A DNA stretch of 54,545 bases from Terriglobia bacterium (lineage in GTDB: Bacteria > Acidobacteriota > Terriglobia > Bryobacterales > Bryobacteraceae): contig JANYJA010000165.1 of the NCBI GenBank assembly GCA_025358575.1, positions 1 through 54,545 of the forward strand. Direction: 5' to 3'. The translations under genes were made by a program, and so were the position numbers. The notes beneath the pieces are model-generated. The model was given only the letters and a program-made list of their open reading frames with translations, had not been told where the DNA came from and did no database searches. The stretch's first letter is position 1. Each line of letters begins with the position of its first letter. Of the stretch, positions 42,903 through 52,500 are shown piece by piece.

Positions 42903-43244
42903 ATGGGCTATCTTCTCCTCAACTGGCTGCTCAGCGCACTCAGCCTCATCATTGTCGCTAATTTGATCAAAGGTATTGAGGTAAGCGGCTTTGGCACGGC
43001 ACTCATCGCGGCAATCGTAATCGGCTTGGTAAACGCGACGCTTGGATTCTTCCTGAAGCTCGTCACATTCCCGCTAACGATTTTAACGTTGGGGCTTTTC
43101 TGGCTGATCATTAACGCTCTCATGCTCAAATTCGCCGCGGCACTGGTGCCGGGCTTCCGCGTGCATGGATTTCTCCCCGCCTTTCTAGGCGCCATCGTGC
43201 TGACTATAGTGAATACAGTCTTGCGTTGGGCGTTGCGCATGTAG
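42903..43244 (+). CDS. Small four-helix membrane protein (phage holin family 4-like)
   Basis: This is a 113-residue integral membrane protein with four hydrophobic segments (YLLLNWLLSALSLIIVANLI, AALIAAIVIGLVNATLGFFL, ILTLGLFWLIINALMLKF and LPAFLGAIVLTIVNTVL). This is the widespread YvlD/'phage holin' family of unknown function; the name does not imply a phage origin. The start at 42903 is chosen because earlier codons are not hydrophobic and overlap the divergent DUF72 start. The EamA transporter starts directly after its stop (TAG at 43242-43244, ATG at 43245). Confidence 0.87.
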   Translation: MGYLLLNWLLSALSLIIVANLIKGIEVSGFGTALIAAIVIGLVNATLGFFLKLVTFPLTILTLGLFWLIINALMLKFAAALVPGFRVHGFLPAFLGAIVLTIVNTVLRWALRM

Positions 43245-44090
43245 ATGCTTCCGTATTTGCTGGTTCTGCTTCGCATCGTTTCGAATCCACTCTCGAATCT
43301 ATTTCAGAAGCGTCTCACGGCGCGCGCGGCAGATCCCGTATTTTTGATGGCCGTGACGTACGGCGCACTCGCGGTACTTTCGCTGCCGCTCTTGTGGGGG
43401 AACGCGCCTACCGTAGACGTTTCCTTCTGGCTGAACACGGCGATCCTCGCCGTAGTCGATGTTCTTGGGAACGTGCTGCTGGTTTCGGCGCTGGAGCGCT
43501 CAGAGATGTCGATCTTCGGCCCGCTGAACGCATGGAAGGCGGTTGTCAGCCTGGCATTCGCTGCCGTGCTGATTCACGAAATTCCGAGTGTCCGAAGCCT
43601 TGGCGGAGTTGCGTTGATTGTGACCGGAAGCATTCTGCTTACGCGCACGGAGGCGACCGTCGCCAATGGCCCGCGACATGGTGTCCCGATCCGCTTGCTC
43701 TCGCTCGGGGTCCTCTCACTGGCGGCCGTATTTCTGAAGAAGCTGATTGTGGGTTCCACGCCGCTCTATGCGTTCGCTTGGTGGGCCATCGGCTCCGCGC
43801 CGGTCGCGATCGCCGTATCATTCGTGCGGCGCCGTCCGCATCAAAGGCGAATCATGCGCGAGTATCCGGGCGATTACTTCTGGCTAATCTTGACTTTCGG
43901 AATCGCGCAAATTTGCGTCGTATTCACATTCCGCGCCCTGCCAGTTGGCGTTGCGCTAGCGCTCTTCCAGGTTTCCACTTTGCTGACGATGTTCTTCGGC
44001 CATCGATATTTCGAGGAACGCGGTATCCGAAGACGGATGCTCGCGGCCGCCATCATGATGACCGGAGCGGTGTTGGCCGCTTGGCAATGA
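43245..44090 (+). CDS. EamA/DMT-family transporter
   Basis: This is a 281-residue membrane protein with about ten helices. The first repeat carries FGPLNAWKAVVSLAFAAVLI and the second ends AAAIMMTGAVLAAWQ, typical of DMT metabolite exporters. It abuts the holin-like gene with no gap and is surely co-transcribed with it. Substrate unknown. It is distinct in sequence from the EamA protein at 13105-14004. Confidence 0.87.
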   Translation: MLPYLLVLLRIVSNPLSNLFQKRLTARAADPVFLMAVTYGALAVLSLPLLWGNAPTVDVSFWLNTAILAVVDVLGNVLLVSALERSEMSIFGPLNAWKAVVSLAFAAVLIHEIPSVRSLGGVALIVTGSILLTRTEATVANGPRHGVPIRLLSLGVLSLAAVFLKKLIVGSTPLYAFAWWAIGSAPVAIAVSFVRRRPHQRRIMREYPGDYFWLILTFGIAQICVVFTFRALPVGVALALFQVSTLLTMFFGHRYFEERGIRRRMLAAAIMMTGAVLAAWQ

Positions 44091-44123
44091 GTGCCGCGCC
44101 GCACCTTGCGCTAGAATCGGCGC

Positions 44124-44843
44124 ATGAGACGATTTGCCGCTTCACTTTTCCTCGCCGCCGCGGTCGCGCTGCCCGCAAGTGCGGTAGAAACGTTCAACAC
44201 CAGCGCAGGCCCGGTTAAGATCACCATCATCCAGCACGCCAGCCTCATGATCGAAGCCGGGGGCAAGATCATCTATCTGGACCCGAGTCAAGGAAGCTAC
44301 GAAGGTCTGCCCGCCGCCGACCTCATCCTCATCACCGATATCCACGGCGATCACATGGACCCGAAGTCCATTGCGAAGGTGTCAAAAACCGGCACTGAGA
44401 TCTTGGCTCCGTCCGCCGTGGCGGCCACGGTCACAGCGGCGAAGGTAATCTCGAATGGCGAGACGCAAAAGTGGGAGCAGTGGACTATAGAAGCCGTGCC
44501 CATGTATAACCTCACGCGCGGCCCCGCGCCGGGCAAGCTGTTCCACGACAAAGGCCGCGGCAACGGCTACCTGCTTACCTACGGCGGCAAGCGCTTCTAC
44601 TTTTCCGGTGACACCGAAAATATTCCCGAGATGCGCGCGCTCAAGAACATCGATGTCGCCTTCGTCTGCATGAATCTGCCCTACACCATGCCGCCCGATG
44701 AGGCCGCTCAAGGCGTCCGCGCCATGCATCCTAAAGTCGTCTATCCCTATCACTACCGCGGCTCGGAGCTTTCCATATTTCAGAAAGGTCTCGAAGGCAG
44801 CGGAGTGGACGTTCGCCTTCGCGACTGGTACGCGAAAAGCTGA
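44124..44843 (+). CDS. Exported MBL-fold metallo-hydrolase (UlaG-like)
   Basis: This is a 239-residue metallo-beta-lactamase-fold protein with a signal peptide (MRRFAASLFLAAAVALPASA). The metal motif reads LITDIHGDHMDPKS: the first His of the usual HxHxDH is an Asp. Other ligands are in FYFSGDTENIPEM (Asp) and YPYHYRG (His). Relatives include L-ascorbate-6-phosphate lactonase and several exported proteins of unknown substrate. A 63-residue gene follows after seven bases. Confidence 0.87.
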   Translation: MRRFAASLFLAAAVALPASAVETFNTSAGPVKITIIQHASLMIEAGGKIIYLDPSQGSYEGLPAADLILITDIHGDHMDPKSIAKVSKTGTEILAPSAVAATVTAAKVISNGETQKWEQWTIEAVPMYNLTRGPAPGKLFHDKGRGNGYLLTYGGKRFYFSGDTENIPEMRALKNIDVAFVCMNLPYTMPPDEAAQGVRAMHPKVVYPYHYRGSELSIFQKGLEGSGVDVRLRDWYAKS

Positions 44844-44850
44844 GGCTGGC

Positions 44851-45042
44851 ATGGACGATTTCGACGATCGCCTGGGTCAACTTTTGAAGGTCCGCCCCGG
44901 CTTGACCAAACAGAGATTGAGCACGGAACTGGGCGTCGAGTACAGCGATGAATTTAGGAAGCAACTCGATGTCGCCTGCGACAAAGGCATCGCCCACAAA
45001 ATTCAGGACAAATACTATCCCGGAACCCTGTCCGGTTACTGA
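44851..45042 (+). CDS. Small winged-helix-like protein
   Basis: This 63-residue protein begins eight bases after the MBL-fold stop. The sequence (LLKVRPGLTKQRLSTELGVE and a following CDKGIAHKIQDKYYPG) has the spacing of a small winged helix: two short helices, a recognition-like helix and a wing. It could be a DNA-binding or protein-binding module. I do not recognise a named family. Its last seven bases overlap the convergent FtsB-like gene. Confidence 0.55.
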   Translation: MDDFDDRLGQLLKVRPGLTKQRLSTELGVEYSDEFRKQLDVACDKGIAHKIQDKYYPGTLSGY

Positions 45043-45341
45043 TGCGCAACTTTTGCGGTGGCAGGCGTCACGTAAACCTTCTCGCCGGGCTTGACGAACT
45101 TCAGGCGCTGTCGCAATTCCAGCTCCTGCTCCGCGGGGCTTTCCGCGAGTCGCTGGATGTGCAACCGCTTCCGCTCAATCTCCCTGTTGAGATCGGAGTT
45201 CTGTTTTTCCAGGTCGTGAATTTGCTGGCGCTTTTCAACCAATCCAGGAATTCCGTGGGGTCCGCGTAGAATGGTGAAACCGTACGCGGTACAGAGTAAA
45301 ACCACAGCGGCGTAGCCGATTTTCCAGCCAGATAATTTCAT
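45036..45341 (-). CDS. FtsB/DivIC-like septum formation protein
   Basis: This 101-residue single-pass protein has a short cytosolic start, one membrane helix (IGYAAVVLLCTAYGFTIL) and a periplasmic coiled coil (VEKRQQIHDLEKQNSDLNRE onward) followed by RQRLKFVKPGEKVYV, the DivIC/FtsB pattern. Such proteins join FtsL and FtsQ in the divisome. No other division gene is near, and the neighbours eno/ftsB pair of proteobacteria is not seen. Confidence 0.82.
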   Translation of the reverse strand: MKLSGWKIGYAAVVLLCTAYGFTILRGPHGIPGLVEKRQQIHDLEKQNSDLNREIERKRLHIQRLAESPAEQELELRQRLKFVKPGEKVYVTPATAKVAHQ

Positions 45342-45404
45342 CGAACGGGCCCTTTGAAAAGCATCTTAACATTAAGTACTGAAATTGTTTTATGGTTCTC
45401 TCAA

Positions 45405-45728
45405 ATGACTGACAAAATTATTGTGCTGAGCACCTGCGCGTCGCCAGAAGAGGCGAATCGTCTCGCCCGCAGGCTCGTGGAAGATCGTCTCGCGGCTTGC
45501 GTCAACATCGTGAATTCAGTTCGGAGCGTCTATCGCTGGCGGGGAAAAATCGAGGACAGTGAGGAAACCATGCTCGTGATCAAGTCCTCCCGCGGGTTGT
45601 TTGAAGCGCTGAGAGCCGTACTGGAAGGTGCCCACTCGTATGAGGTCCCCGAGGTTCTGGCGTTGCCGGTGCTTGCGGGCTCGCCCAATTATCTGATCTG
45701 GCTCGAAAGCGAGCTTCATGCCGGTTGA
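45405..45728 (+). CDS. cutA: Divalent-cation tolerance protein CutA
   Basis: This 107-residue trimeric ferredoxin-like protein has TCASPEEANRLARRLVEDRL, LAACVNIVNSVRSVYRWRGK and SYEVPEVLALPV, the hallmarks of CutA1. The ATG at 45405 matches the family N-terminus; the frame is open 17 codons further upstream. The name reflects copper tolerance in E. coli, though the real role is uncertain. The HAD phosphatase start overlaps its last 11 bases, so the two are coupled. Confidence 0.92.
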   Translation: MTDKIIVLSTCASPEEANRLARRLVEDRLAACVNIVNSVRSVYRWRGKIEDSEETMLVIKSSRGLFEALRAVLEGAHSYEVPEVLALPVLAGSPNYLIWLESELHAG

Positions 45729-46380
45729 GATCGCGGCGCTCATTTTCGATATGGATGGCGTCGTGATTGATTCCAATCCGATACATCGCATGGCTTGGGC
45801 GCGCCATAACCAGATGCACGGCGTGCGGACGACCGAAGCCATGCAGCAGCGCATGTACGGTAAGCGCAATGACGAAATCGTGCGTGATTTTCTAGGCCAA
45901 GATTTAACCGATGCTGAAGTCGCCGAGCACGGAGCCGCGAAAGAGCGGCTCTATCGCGAAATGGTGAAGCCCGTGATCCAGCAATCGCTGGTGCCTGGCA
46001 TCGGCGAATTCCTGAAGCGGCACAACAATCTCGAAATCGGAATGGGCACCAACGCGGAACCCGCCAACGTGCATTTGGTGCTCGACCTCGCCGGACTATC
46101 GCACTATTTCCGCGTGATTGTGGACGGACAACAAGTCGAAAAGCCGAAACCGCACCCGGACATCTACTTGCGGGTGGCCGAACTTCTGGGAGTGCCGTCG
46201 GCGAACTGCGTAGTGTTCGAAGATTCCTATTCCGGCGTGGCGGCGGGCCGCGCGGCGGGCATGCGAGTGGTCGGCCTGCAAACCACCCACCAAGTTCTGG
46301 AAGGCACCGCACTCGCAATCCCGGATTTCCTCAATCCGGCGCTGGAAAATTGGCTGGCCTCAGCATCGCCGCGCGGCTAA
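45718..46380 (+). CDS. HAD-family hydrolase (beta-phosphoglucomutase/phosphatase-like)
   Basis: This is a 220-residue enzyme. Motif I is IFDMDGVVIDSNPIH (nucleophile Asp), the cap domain includes MYGKRNDEIVRDFLG, and motif III/IV appear as KPKPHPDIYL and VVFEDSYSGVAAGRAAGMRV. It resembles beta-phosphoglucomutase and sugar-phosphate phosphatases. Substrate not determined. It overlaps cutA by 11 bases and is followed after nine bases by an exported protein. Confidence 0.9.
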   Translation: MPVEIAALIFDMDGVVIDSNPIHRMAWARHNQMHGVRTTEAMQQRMYGKRNDEIVRDFLGQDLTDAEVAEHGAAKERLYREMVKPVIQQSLVPGIGEFLKRHNNLEIGMGTNAEPANVHLVLDLAGLSHYFRVIVDGQQVEKPKPHPDIYLRVAELLGVPSANCVVFEDSYSGVAAGRAAGMRVVGLQTTHQVLEGTALAIPDFLNPALENWLASASPRG

Positions 46381-46389
46381 TATGGAAGA

Positions 46390-46866
46390 ATGTTTCGTCG
46401 CGTCTTTCTCCTGAGTGTTTTTATAGCGTCGGCCACCGCTTTCGCCGCCGAACAATATGCTGGCACCCCTCCCCCCAAACCCGACGTTCCCTACCTGGTT
46501 GTGGCCGACAACGTCACCGCCACGGAGGTCTCGGAAGCGTCACAGCAAACCGGCAAGAAGGACGACATCATCTACGTGATCGCCGGAAGTAATTCATCCG
46601 CCAAGACGCCACTCCCGAGTCCGGTCTTCGTGCTTCAATCCGAGACATTGAACCCCGATAAGCTGCAAGTCTACAAGCTCGACATCCGCGACGGGCATCG
46701 CGAAATTGTGTTCTCCCGCAAGAAGCCTCCGAAGCCGTACACCCTCACTGTGACTCGCTATTCCGATAACCTTTTCAAGCTTGAAGTCGACGGAAGCCTG
46801 CCGCCGGGGGAATATTCCATGACGCCCGAAGGGTCAAACGCCGTGTTCTGTTTCGCGGTGTATTAA
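46390..46866 (+). CDS. Exported protein of unknown function
   Basis: This 158-residue protein has a clear signal peptide ([20 protein letters not shown]). The mature part begins with a Pro-rich segment ([12 protein letters not shown]) and is beta-rich with [20 protein letters not shown] and [20 protein letters not shown]. The latter looks like the 'LPPGEY' hairpin found in carboxypeptidase-regulatory-like and surface domains. No family is recognised. It ends 64 bases before rpsO. Confidence 0.7.
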   Translation: MFRRVFLLSVFIASATAFAAEQYAGTPPPKPDVPYLVVADNVTATEVSEASQQTGKKDDIIYVIAGSNSSAKTPLPSPVFVLQSETLNPDKLQVYKLDIRDGHREIVFSRKKPPKPYTLTVTRYSDNLFKLEVDGSLPPGEYSMTPEGSNAVFCFAVY

Positions 46867-46911
46867 ACCGTGTTATCATCGATCTGTATCAAAACGAGAG
46901 AAAGAGAAGAT

Positions 46912-46917
46912 AAGGAG
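46912..46917 (+). promoter_or_regulatory. Ribosome binding site of rpsO
   Basis: AAGGAG, 13 bases before the ATG at 46931. The spacing is longer than usual. Confidence 0.5.
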
Positions 46918-46930
46918 TAGCACCTTTAGA

Positions 46931-47200
46931 ATGGCACTGGCGACTGAAGTAAAACGGCAGATTCTCACCAAGAATCAGATGCATAAGACCGACACGGGTT
47001 CGCCGGAAGTACAAATTGCTCTCATCAGCGGTCGGTTGACGCAGCTTACAGAGCACTTCAAGACGCATAAAAAGGACCATGCATCGCGGCGCGGGCTGTT
47101 GATCATGGTGGCCCAGCGGCGTCGGCTTCTGACCTACCTGAAGAAAAATAATCCTGAGCGCTATAAGAGCGTATTGCTTAAACTCGGGATTCGCCACTAA
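46931..47200 (+). CDS. rpsO: Small ribosomal subunit protein uS15
   Basis: This 89-residue protein binds the 16S rRNA central domain early in 30S assembly. [39 protein letters not shown] and [13 protein letters not shown] are conserved S15 helices, and the length is exactly that of the family. It precedes pnp, the conserved rpsO-pnp pair; in E. coli S15 represses its own translation and the spacer holds RNase III sites. Confidence 0.97.
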   Translation: MALATEVKRQILTKNQMHKTDTGSPEVQIALISGRLTQLTEHFKTHKKDHASRRGLLIMVAQRRRLLTYLKKNNPERYKSVLLKLGIRH

Positions 47201-47214
47201 AAGCCAGACTCCTT

Positions 47215-47240
47215 GCCGGCGAGGCTGTTGCCTAGCCGGC
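47215..47240 (+). promoter_or_regulatory. Hairpin after rpsO
   Basis: GCCGGC (47215-47220) pairs with GCCGGC (47235-47240); inside it a G/A mismatch is followed by AGGC pairing with GCCT around a TGTT loop. It begins 14 bases after the rpsO stop. No T run follows, so it is more likely a processing or stability element than a terminator. Confidence 0.55.
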
Positions 47241-47335
47241 TCCAGACGAATGATAGTTGCCACCTGTTGGCTGTTCCCTCCTGTCGCCTCCCACCCCCTC
47301 GCCAAAACAGCCGGTCCTCCCGGCGGAAATGGATT

Positions 47336-47357
47336 GAAAGAGGAATGTACCTCTTTC
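47336..47357 (+). promoter_or_regulatory. Hairpin just upstream of the pnp start
   Basis: GAAAGAGG (47336-47343) pairs perfectly with CCTCTTTC (47350-47357) around a six-base loop, ending ten bases before the pnp ATG. The only Shine-Dalgarno-like purines (AGAGG) near pnp are in the stem, so folding could limit pnp translation. PNPase autocontrol through a leader stem-loop is known in E. coli; the resemblance here is positional. Confidence 0.5.
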
Positions 47358-47367
47358 CCGTCAACGC

Positions 47368-49479
47368 ATGTCACACACATTTGAAATTGATCTCGGTGGC
47401 CGTAAAGTCACCATTGAAACCGGCCGGCTCGCCAAGCAGGCCAATGGATCGGTTGTGGTTCGCTCGGGCGATTCCGTGGTTCTGGTGACCGCGTGCGCTA
47501 ATGAGCAGCCCAAGCCGGGCCAAGCGTTTTTCCCTCTCACGGTGGATTATCGTGAGTACACCTATGCCGCGGGACGTTTCCCGGGCGGGTTCATCAAGCG
47601 AGAAGGGCGACCCTCCGAAAAAGAAATTCTGACCAGCCGCTTCATCGACCGCCCCATGCGGCCGCTGTTTCCGGAGGGCTACATGTGCGAGACCCAGGTT
47701 ATCGCCATGGTTCTGTCCGCGGACCCCGAACATGATCCTTCAGTCCTCGGAATCATCGGCGCCGCAGCGGCACTTGCTATCTCCGACATTCCGTTCCATC
47801 ACTATGTGGGCGCTGTGCGCGTAGCCATGGTCGACGGTAAGTGGATCGCCAACCCGACTTACACCGAAGGTCGCGGGAGCAAGCTGAACATTGTGGTTGT
47901 GGGTACGGGCGACGGTATCGTGATGGTGGAAGCTGGCGCTAATCAGGTTTCCGAAGCCGAGGTCCTCGAAGCTATTGAATTTGGCCACGAGTGCTGCCGC
48001 AAAATTGCCGGTGTGATCGCCGATATGGCCGCCAAAATCGGCAAGAAGAAGCGTGTCTACGTGTCGCCGGTCGTCAATCAGGAAATGTATGACAATATCT
48101 CGGGCGAAGTGCGCGAAAGCCTGACTGATGCCATGAATACGGGGAAATATCCGAAGCTGGAAAGCTACGCGAAAATCTCCGACATCAAGAAGAAGCTCAA
48201 AGAAAAATACGAGCCCGCGCATCACGAGGAAGTTTCGAAAATCTACGACGTTCTGAAAGAGCGCATTTTTCGCGACGAGATGTTGAAGGTCCGCCGCCGC
48301 CCCGATGGCCGCGAGTTCGATCAGGTGCGCGCTATCTCCATCGAAACGGGAGCGCTTCCCCGCACCCACGGTTCAGCGGTTTTCACTCGCGGTGAAACGC
48401 AGGCTCTGGTTACAGTGACGCTCGGAACCAAGGATGACGAGCAGCGCATTGAGCTTTTGGAACCCGGCAGCGACGCCTCCAAACGCTTCATGCTGCATTA
48501 CAATTTCCCGCCCTTCAGCGTCGGCGAAGTAGGTTTCATGCGCGGCGCGGGCCGGCGTGAAATCGGTCACGGAGCATTAGCCGAGCGCGCGATGATGGCC
48601 GTAATTCCGGATCAAGCGCAGTTTCCTTACACGCTTCGCGTGGTGAGTGACATTCTGGAATCCAACGGTTCGAGCTCGATGGCAACCGTTTGCGGCGCGA
48701 GTTTGGCTCTTATGGATGCCGGTGTGCCGATCTCGGCTGCCGTCGGCGGCGTGGCGATGGGTTTGGTGAAGGAAGGCGACGCTTATGCCATCCTCACAGA
48801 CATCGCCGGTGCTGAAGACCATTACGGTGACATGGATTTCAAGGTCGCGGGTACCACCAAGGGGATTAACGCCCTTCAGATGGATATCAAGGTGCCCAAC
48901 GTGACCACCGCGATCATGAAGGAAGCGCTTGAACAAGCGCGTCGCGGCCGCCTTCACATTCTCGACAAAATGACGGAAGCGCTGAGCACCGCGCGCGCCG
49001 AAATGTCGGAATATGCGCCGCGGATTTACACCCTCAATATTCCGCAAGATAAAATCCGTGAAGTCATCGGACCCGGTGGCAAGGTGATTCGTGGAATCAT
49101 CGAGCAGACCGGCGTGAAGATCGACGTGGAAGACGACGGCACGATTCATGTGGCATCGAACGATCCCGCAGCGGCCAAAAAAGCGCTGCAAATCATCGGC
49201 GACATCACAGCCGTGGCTGAGGTGGGAAAGACCTATCTGGGCAAAGTCGTGCGGCTGGTGGATTTCGGCGCATTTGTCGAAATTTTCCCCGGCACGGATG
49301 GTCTTTTGCACATCAGCGAAATCGCGGAAAACCGGATTAAGGATGTTCGCGATGAGTTGAAGGAGGGCGATCAGATCCTGGTGAAGGTGCTGGCGCTCGA
49401 AGGCAACAAAATCAAGCTCAGCCGGAAGGCCGTGCTTCGCGAGCAGCGCGAGAAGTTAAAGGTACCCACTCCGGCGTAG
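47368..49479 (+). CDS. pnp: Polyribonucleotide nucleotidyltransferase
   Basis: This 703-residue exoribonuclease degrades RNA 3' to 5' with phosphate and is part of the degradosome. Two RNase PH domains (FPGGFIKREGRPSEKEILTS with SRFIDRPMRPLF; later RTHGSAVFTRGETQALVTVT and MDFKVAGTTKGINALQMDIK) flank a helical linker. The C-terminus has KH (VIGPGGKVIRGIIEQTGVKI) and S1 (GKVVRLVDFGAFVEIFPGTD, LLHISEIAENR) domains. Length and order are standard. It follows rpsO and ends at a strong terminator. Confidence 0.97.
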   Translation: MSHTFEIDLGGRKVTIETGRLAKQANGSVVVRSGDSVVLVTACANEQPKPGQAFFPLTVDYREYTYAAGRFPGGFIKREGRPSEKEILTSRFIDRPMRPLFPEGYMCETQVIAMVLSADPEHDPSVLGIIGAAAALAISDIPFHHYVGAVRVAMVDGKWIANPTYTEGRGSKLNIVVVGTGDGIVMVEAGANQVSEAEVLEAIEFGHECCRKIAGVIADMAAKIGKKKRVYVSPVVNQEMYDNISGEVRESLTDAMNTGKYPKLESYAKISDIKKKLKEKYEPAHHEEVSKIYDVLKERIFRDEMLKVRRRPDGREFDQVRAISIETGALPRTHGSAVFTRGETQALVTVTLGTKDDEQRIELLEPGSDASKRFMLHYNFPPFSVGEVGFMRGAGRREIGHGALAERAMMAVIPDQAQFPYTLRVVSDILESNGSSSMATVCGASLALMDAGVPISAAVGGVAMGLVKEGDAYAILTDIAGAEDHYGDMDFKVAGTTKGINALQMDIKVPNVTTAIMKEALEQARRGRLHILDKMTEALSTARAEMSEYAPRIYTLNIPQDKIREVIGPGGKVIRGIIEQTGVKIDVEDDGTIHVASNDPAAAKKALQIIGDITAVAEVGKTYLGKVVRLVDFGAFVEIFPGTDGLLHISEIAENRIKDVRDELKEGDQILVKVLALEGNKIKLSRKAVLREQREKLKVPTPA

Positions 49480-49502
49480 CATTTCCACGTCGGTCAGTTC
49501 AG

Positions 49503-49536
49503 AAAGGCGGGCACCACGGTGACTGCCTTTTTTTTT
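49503..49536 (+). terminator. Intrinsic terminator of pnp
   Basis: AAAGGC (49503-49508) pairs with GCCTTT (49525-49530), with further CAC/GTG pairing inside, and the stem runs into nine consecutive T (49528-49536). It starts 24 bases after the pnp stop. It is the clearest Rho-independent terminator in the window. Confidence 0.85.
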
Positions 49537-49549
49537 GAGATGCCGGGGT

Positions 49550-52500
49550 CTAGAACCGAATCTTCACCGCCATCTCAACAACTCTTGGATCCAGCGCCGT
49601 CGTAATAGTTCCAAACGCCGCCGATCCAAAACTCCCGTTGGGCGCGCCCAATGGCGGAGTGTTCGAAATGTTGAACGCCTCCAAGCGAAATTCCATCGTC
49701 CACTTTTCACGGACCCGGAAGATCTTCCCGATCATCAAGTCGGCGGCCTCATATCCTGGCCCACGCACTGGGTTGCGAGAACTGGTCCCAATGGTGAACT
49801 GCGGTGCCACGCCAAACGCCGCGGTATTGAAGTATCGCCCCGTCGTCCGATCACCGTGCGGTAAGTTCGGATCGCCCACGCGATTCGGCCGCTGAATCCC
49901 AAATCCAAACGCGGCATTGAAGTTGGTCGATTGCGTCACCGCCACTGGCGCTCCCGCCTGCGCCCTCGCAATCCCCGCGATTCGCCATCCGTGCGCGAAC
50001 GGGATCTCATAATCGAACCCCGCTGCAAAAACCTGCGGAATCGATCCCGTCGATTCATCCTTCTCCAGTGGCTTATTGAAACTATCCGCCGCCTGAAAGT
50101 TGCTCACTGGACCTGTAAGCAGTGCGGAGTCGAACACCGCGCCAGCATCGTCGATCAATTTTGAAAATGTGTACGCCGCCGTCAACGTGAGCCCATCGGC
50201 GAAACGTTTTTCCAGATGCGTCTGTAGCGCGTGGTACGTCGAGTGCCCAATATTATTCCGGTACAGCGCCACCGTCGTGAATCGCGGATAGGGCCGCAGC
50301 AACTGCTGGTAAGGAATGGTCTTTCGCCCCAGCGGTGAAGTCACCGGAATCTGCCCGTAAAAGGGATTGCCGACGGGCTGCGTCAGCTTCGATCCCAGCG
50401 TCAGTTGCTCAACCGTCAACTGATTCAAATTCACATCCGGTACGCCCAGCCGTGTGATCTTCGACCCCAGATATCCCGCCTCAACGCTCCAGTTTTTCCC
50501 AAACGCTTTTTGCAGGGTAACGTTCCACTGTTGTGCGTAACCCGATCCGTTGTTGCGTTGCGTCGCAAACACTCCCTGTCCCAATCCCGCATTCGCGCTA
50601 ATCGGCGGAATCCGCACCGTCGGTCCCGACGAAAGCAAGAACGCCGGATTGATATTGTCGAGCGACTGCTGTGACCGCGTCTGGATATAAGGGAATAGAG
50701 GCGTCGTAAATGGAGTCGTGATCCCAGCTTGTTCGATCCATGTGAGCCCGTATCCACCGCGCACCGCAAATGTCGGTGTAAGTGCATACGCCACGCCCAC
50801 GCGCGGCGCAAAGTTTCTCTTCTCCAAATTTCGCGCCGTGCGTGGATACCCGTTTTGTCCCAAAAAGTTAAGCTCTTGCGTTTTCAGATCGAATACCGCC
50901 CCTCGATTGTTCGCCTCCACCGACGGAAAATTCAGCGTGTATCTCACTCCGGCGTTCACCGTCAATCGCGGCGCAATTTTCCAATCGTCCTGAAGAAAAC
51001 CTTCGGTAATTGTCGCCCTCGGCTTCAGCACCGCGGGCTGCGCGTCGGCGCTGAAATTCTGTACTTCGCCCAGCAGAAGAGACGCAATACTGTTCCCCGT
51101 ATTCACCCTCGGTGACCCCGAACTCGACAGCCCGCAGGTCAGAACGGGACTAAATTGGAACAAGCCAGACGGGTTCGCGGGCTGCAAAACATCCAGCCGT
51201 TCGAGCCGGATATCCGCGCCCACTTTCAAACTATGACGGCCCCGAATTGTCGAGAACTCTTCGATGAACTCTGTCACCGATGTGGTGAGCCGGGAATTGG
51301 CGCTTCCAGGCGGCCCGATTTGCTGGAACCCCGCTGGCTGGAATGTGGGCGGCGCGCCCGCTGATTTCCCCGTTTGCAAGGCCGTCTGGTTCGAACCGCG
51401 ACGCGTGAAACCAAACCGAAGCTGATTGACGCTCGCCGCGGAGATTGTCCACGCGTGTTCCGCCACCACGCTATCGGCACGCGTCAATCGATTCCCCGTA
51501 ATGCCTGTGGTGATGTCGCCGCTTCCATCCGGCAGCGGCGTTGTTGGCGAAGAATCATCGCGCAAGAAAGAATATCGGCTAAAAATCCGGTGTTTTTCCA
51601 GGAAGTAACGGTCCAAGCGCGTATCGAACTGCGCCGCGCCGGTGGCATCCGCGCCGGTGCGTCGGAAGTTGTTGGCAATCGCCTCGGCTCCAGCCGCGGT
51701 AAATACGTTTGGCGGCGGATACCGGTTCAGCACCGCCAGACCCGCGGCGTCGAATCGTGAAGACGGAATGGTATTGTCGACGAACGCGGATCGTGAATAC
51801 CCCGCACTCGTTAGGACCGTTGTCGCGGGATCGAAAATCGGCACGCTGAAAATCCCGCGCCGCTGCAAACTGGTCGGCACCGTGCTGAAGCGCGTCACTC
51901 CCGTACGAAGCGGCGTCTGCTGCCAGTCGACAAAGAAGAACAGCTTCTCATTCTGAATCGGTCCGCCCAATACAAATCCAAATTGGTTGCGGCGGAAGAG
52001 AGGTTTCGGGCCGGTAGTTGCAAACAGATTTCGCGCATTCAGCGCCTCATTGCGGAAAAATTCGAATAGCGTCCCGTGATAGGCATCTGTCCCGGCCTTG
52101 GTGCTGACCTGGATGATGCCCCCATTTGATCGCCCGTACTCCGCCGAATAGCTGTTAAGCTGCACGCGGAACTCATCGATAGCGTCAATGACCGGGTAGT
52201 AGGCTACCTGGCCCGGCTCCGGCTGCAATACGGAAATTCCATCGTAGAGATATTCGCTAGTGCGCGGCCTGCTGCCGTTGATACGTGGCAGCAATTGCCC
52301 GGGCGGAAGCATCACGCCCGGGGAAAGGGCAATCAAAGGAACAAAGTTCCGCCCGTCCAGCGGAAAAGTAATGACCTTCTCCTGATCGATAAGGAAGCTC
52401 ACTGTGCCGGTGCTTGTTTGCAACACGGGCGCCGCGCCGTTCACTTCCACTGTCTGGCCGCTCTCCCCGACTTCCATCAGCAAGTCCAGACTTATCCGAT

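Noticed and set aside
42903-43244. Prophage remnant suggested by the 'holin' family name
   Set aside because: The family is common in bacterial chromosomes, and no phage structural, lysis or integrase gene is nearby.
43226-44218. 330-codon forward frame overlapping the EamA gene
   Set aside because: Its product is Arg/Ser-rich with no membrane segments or motifs, while the EamA frame has ten helices and abuts the upstream stop.
48577-49311. 244-codon frame antisense to pnp
   Set aside because: Lies wholly inside a highly conserved gene; product is His/Arg-rich and has no known motif.
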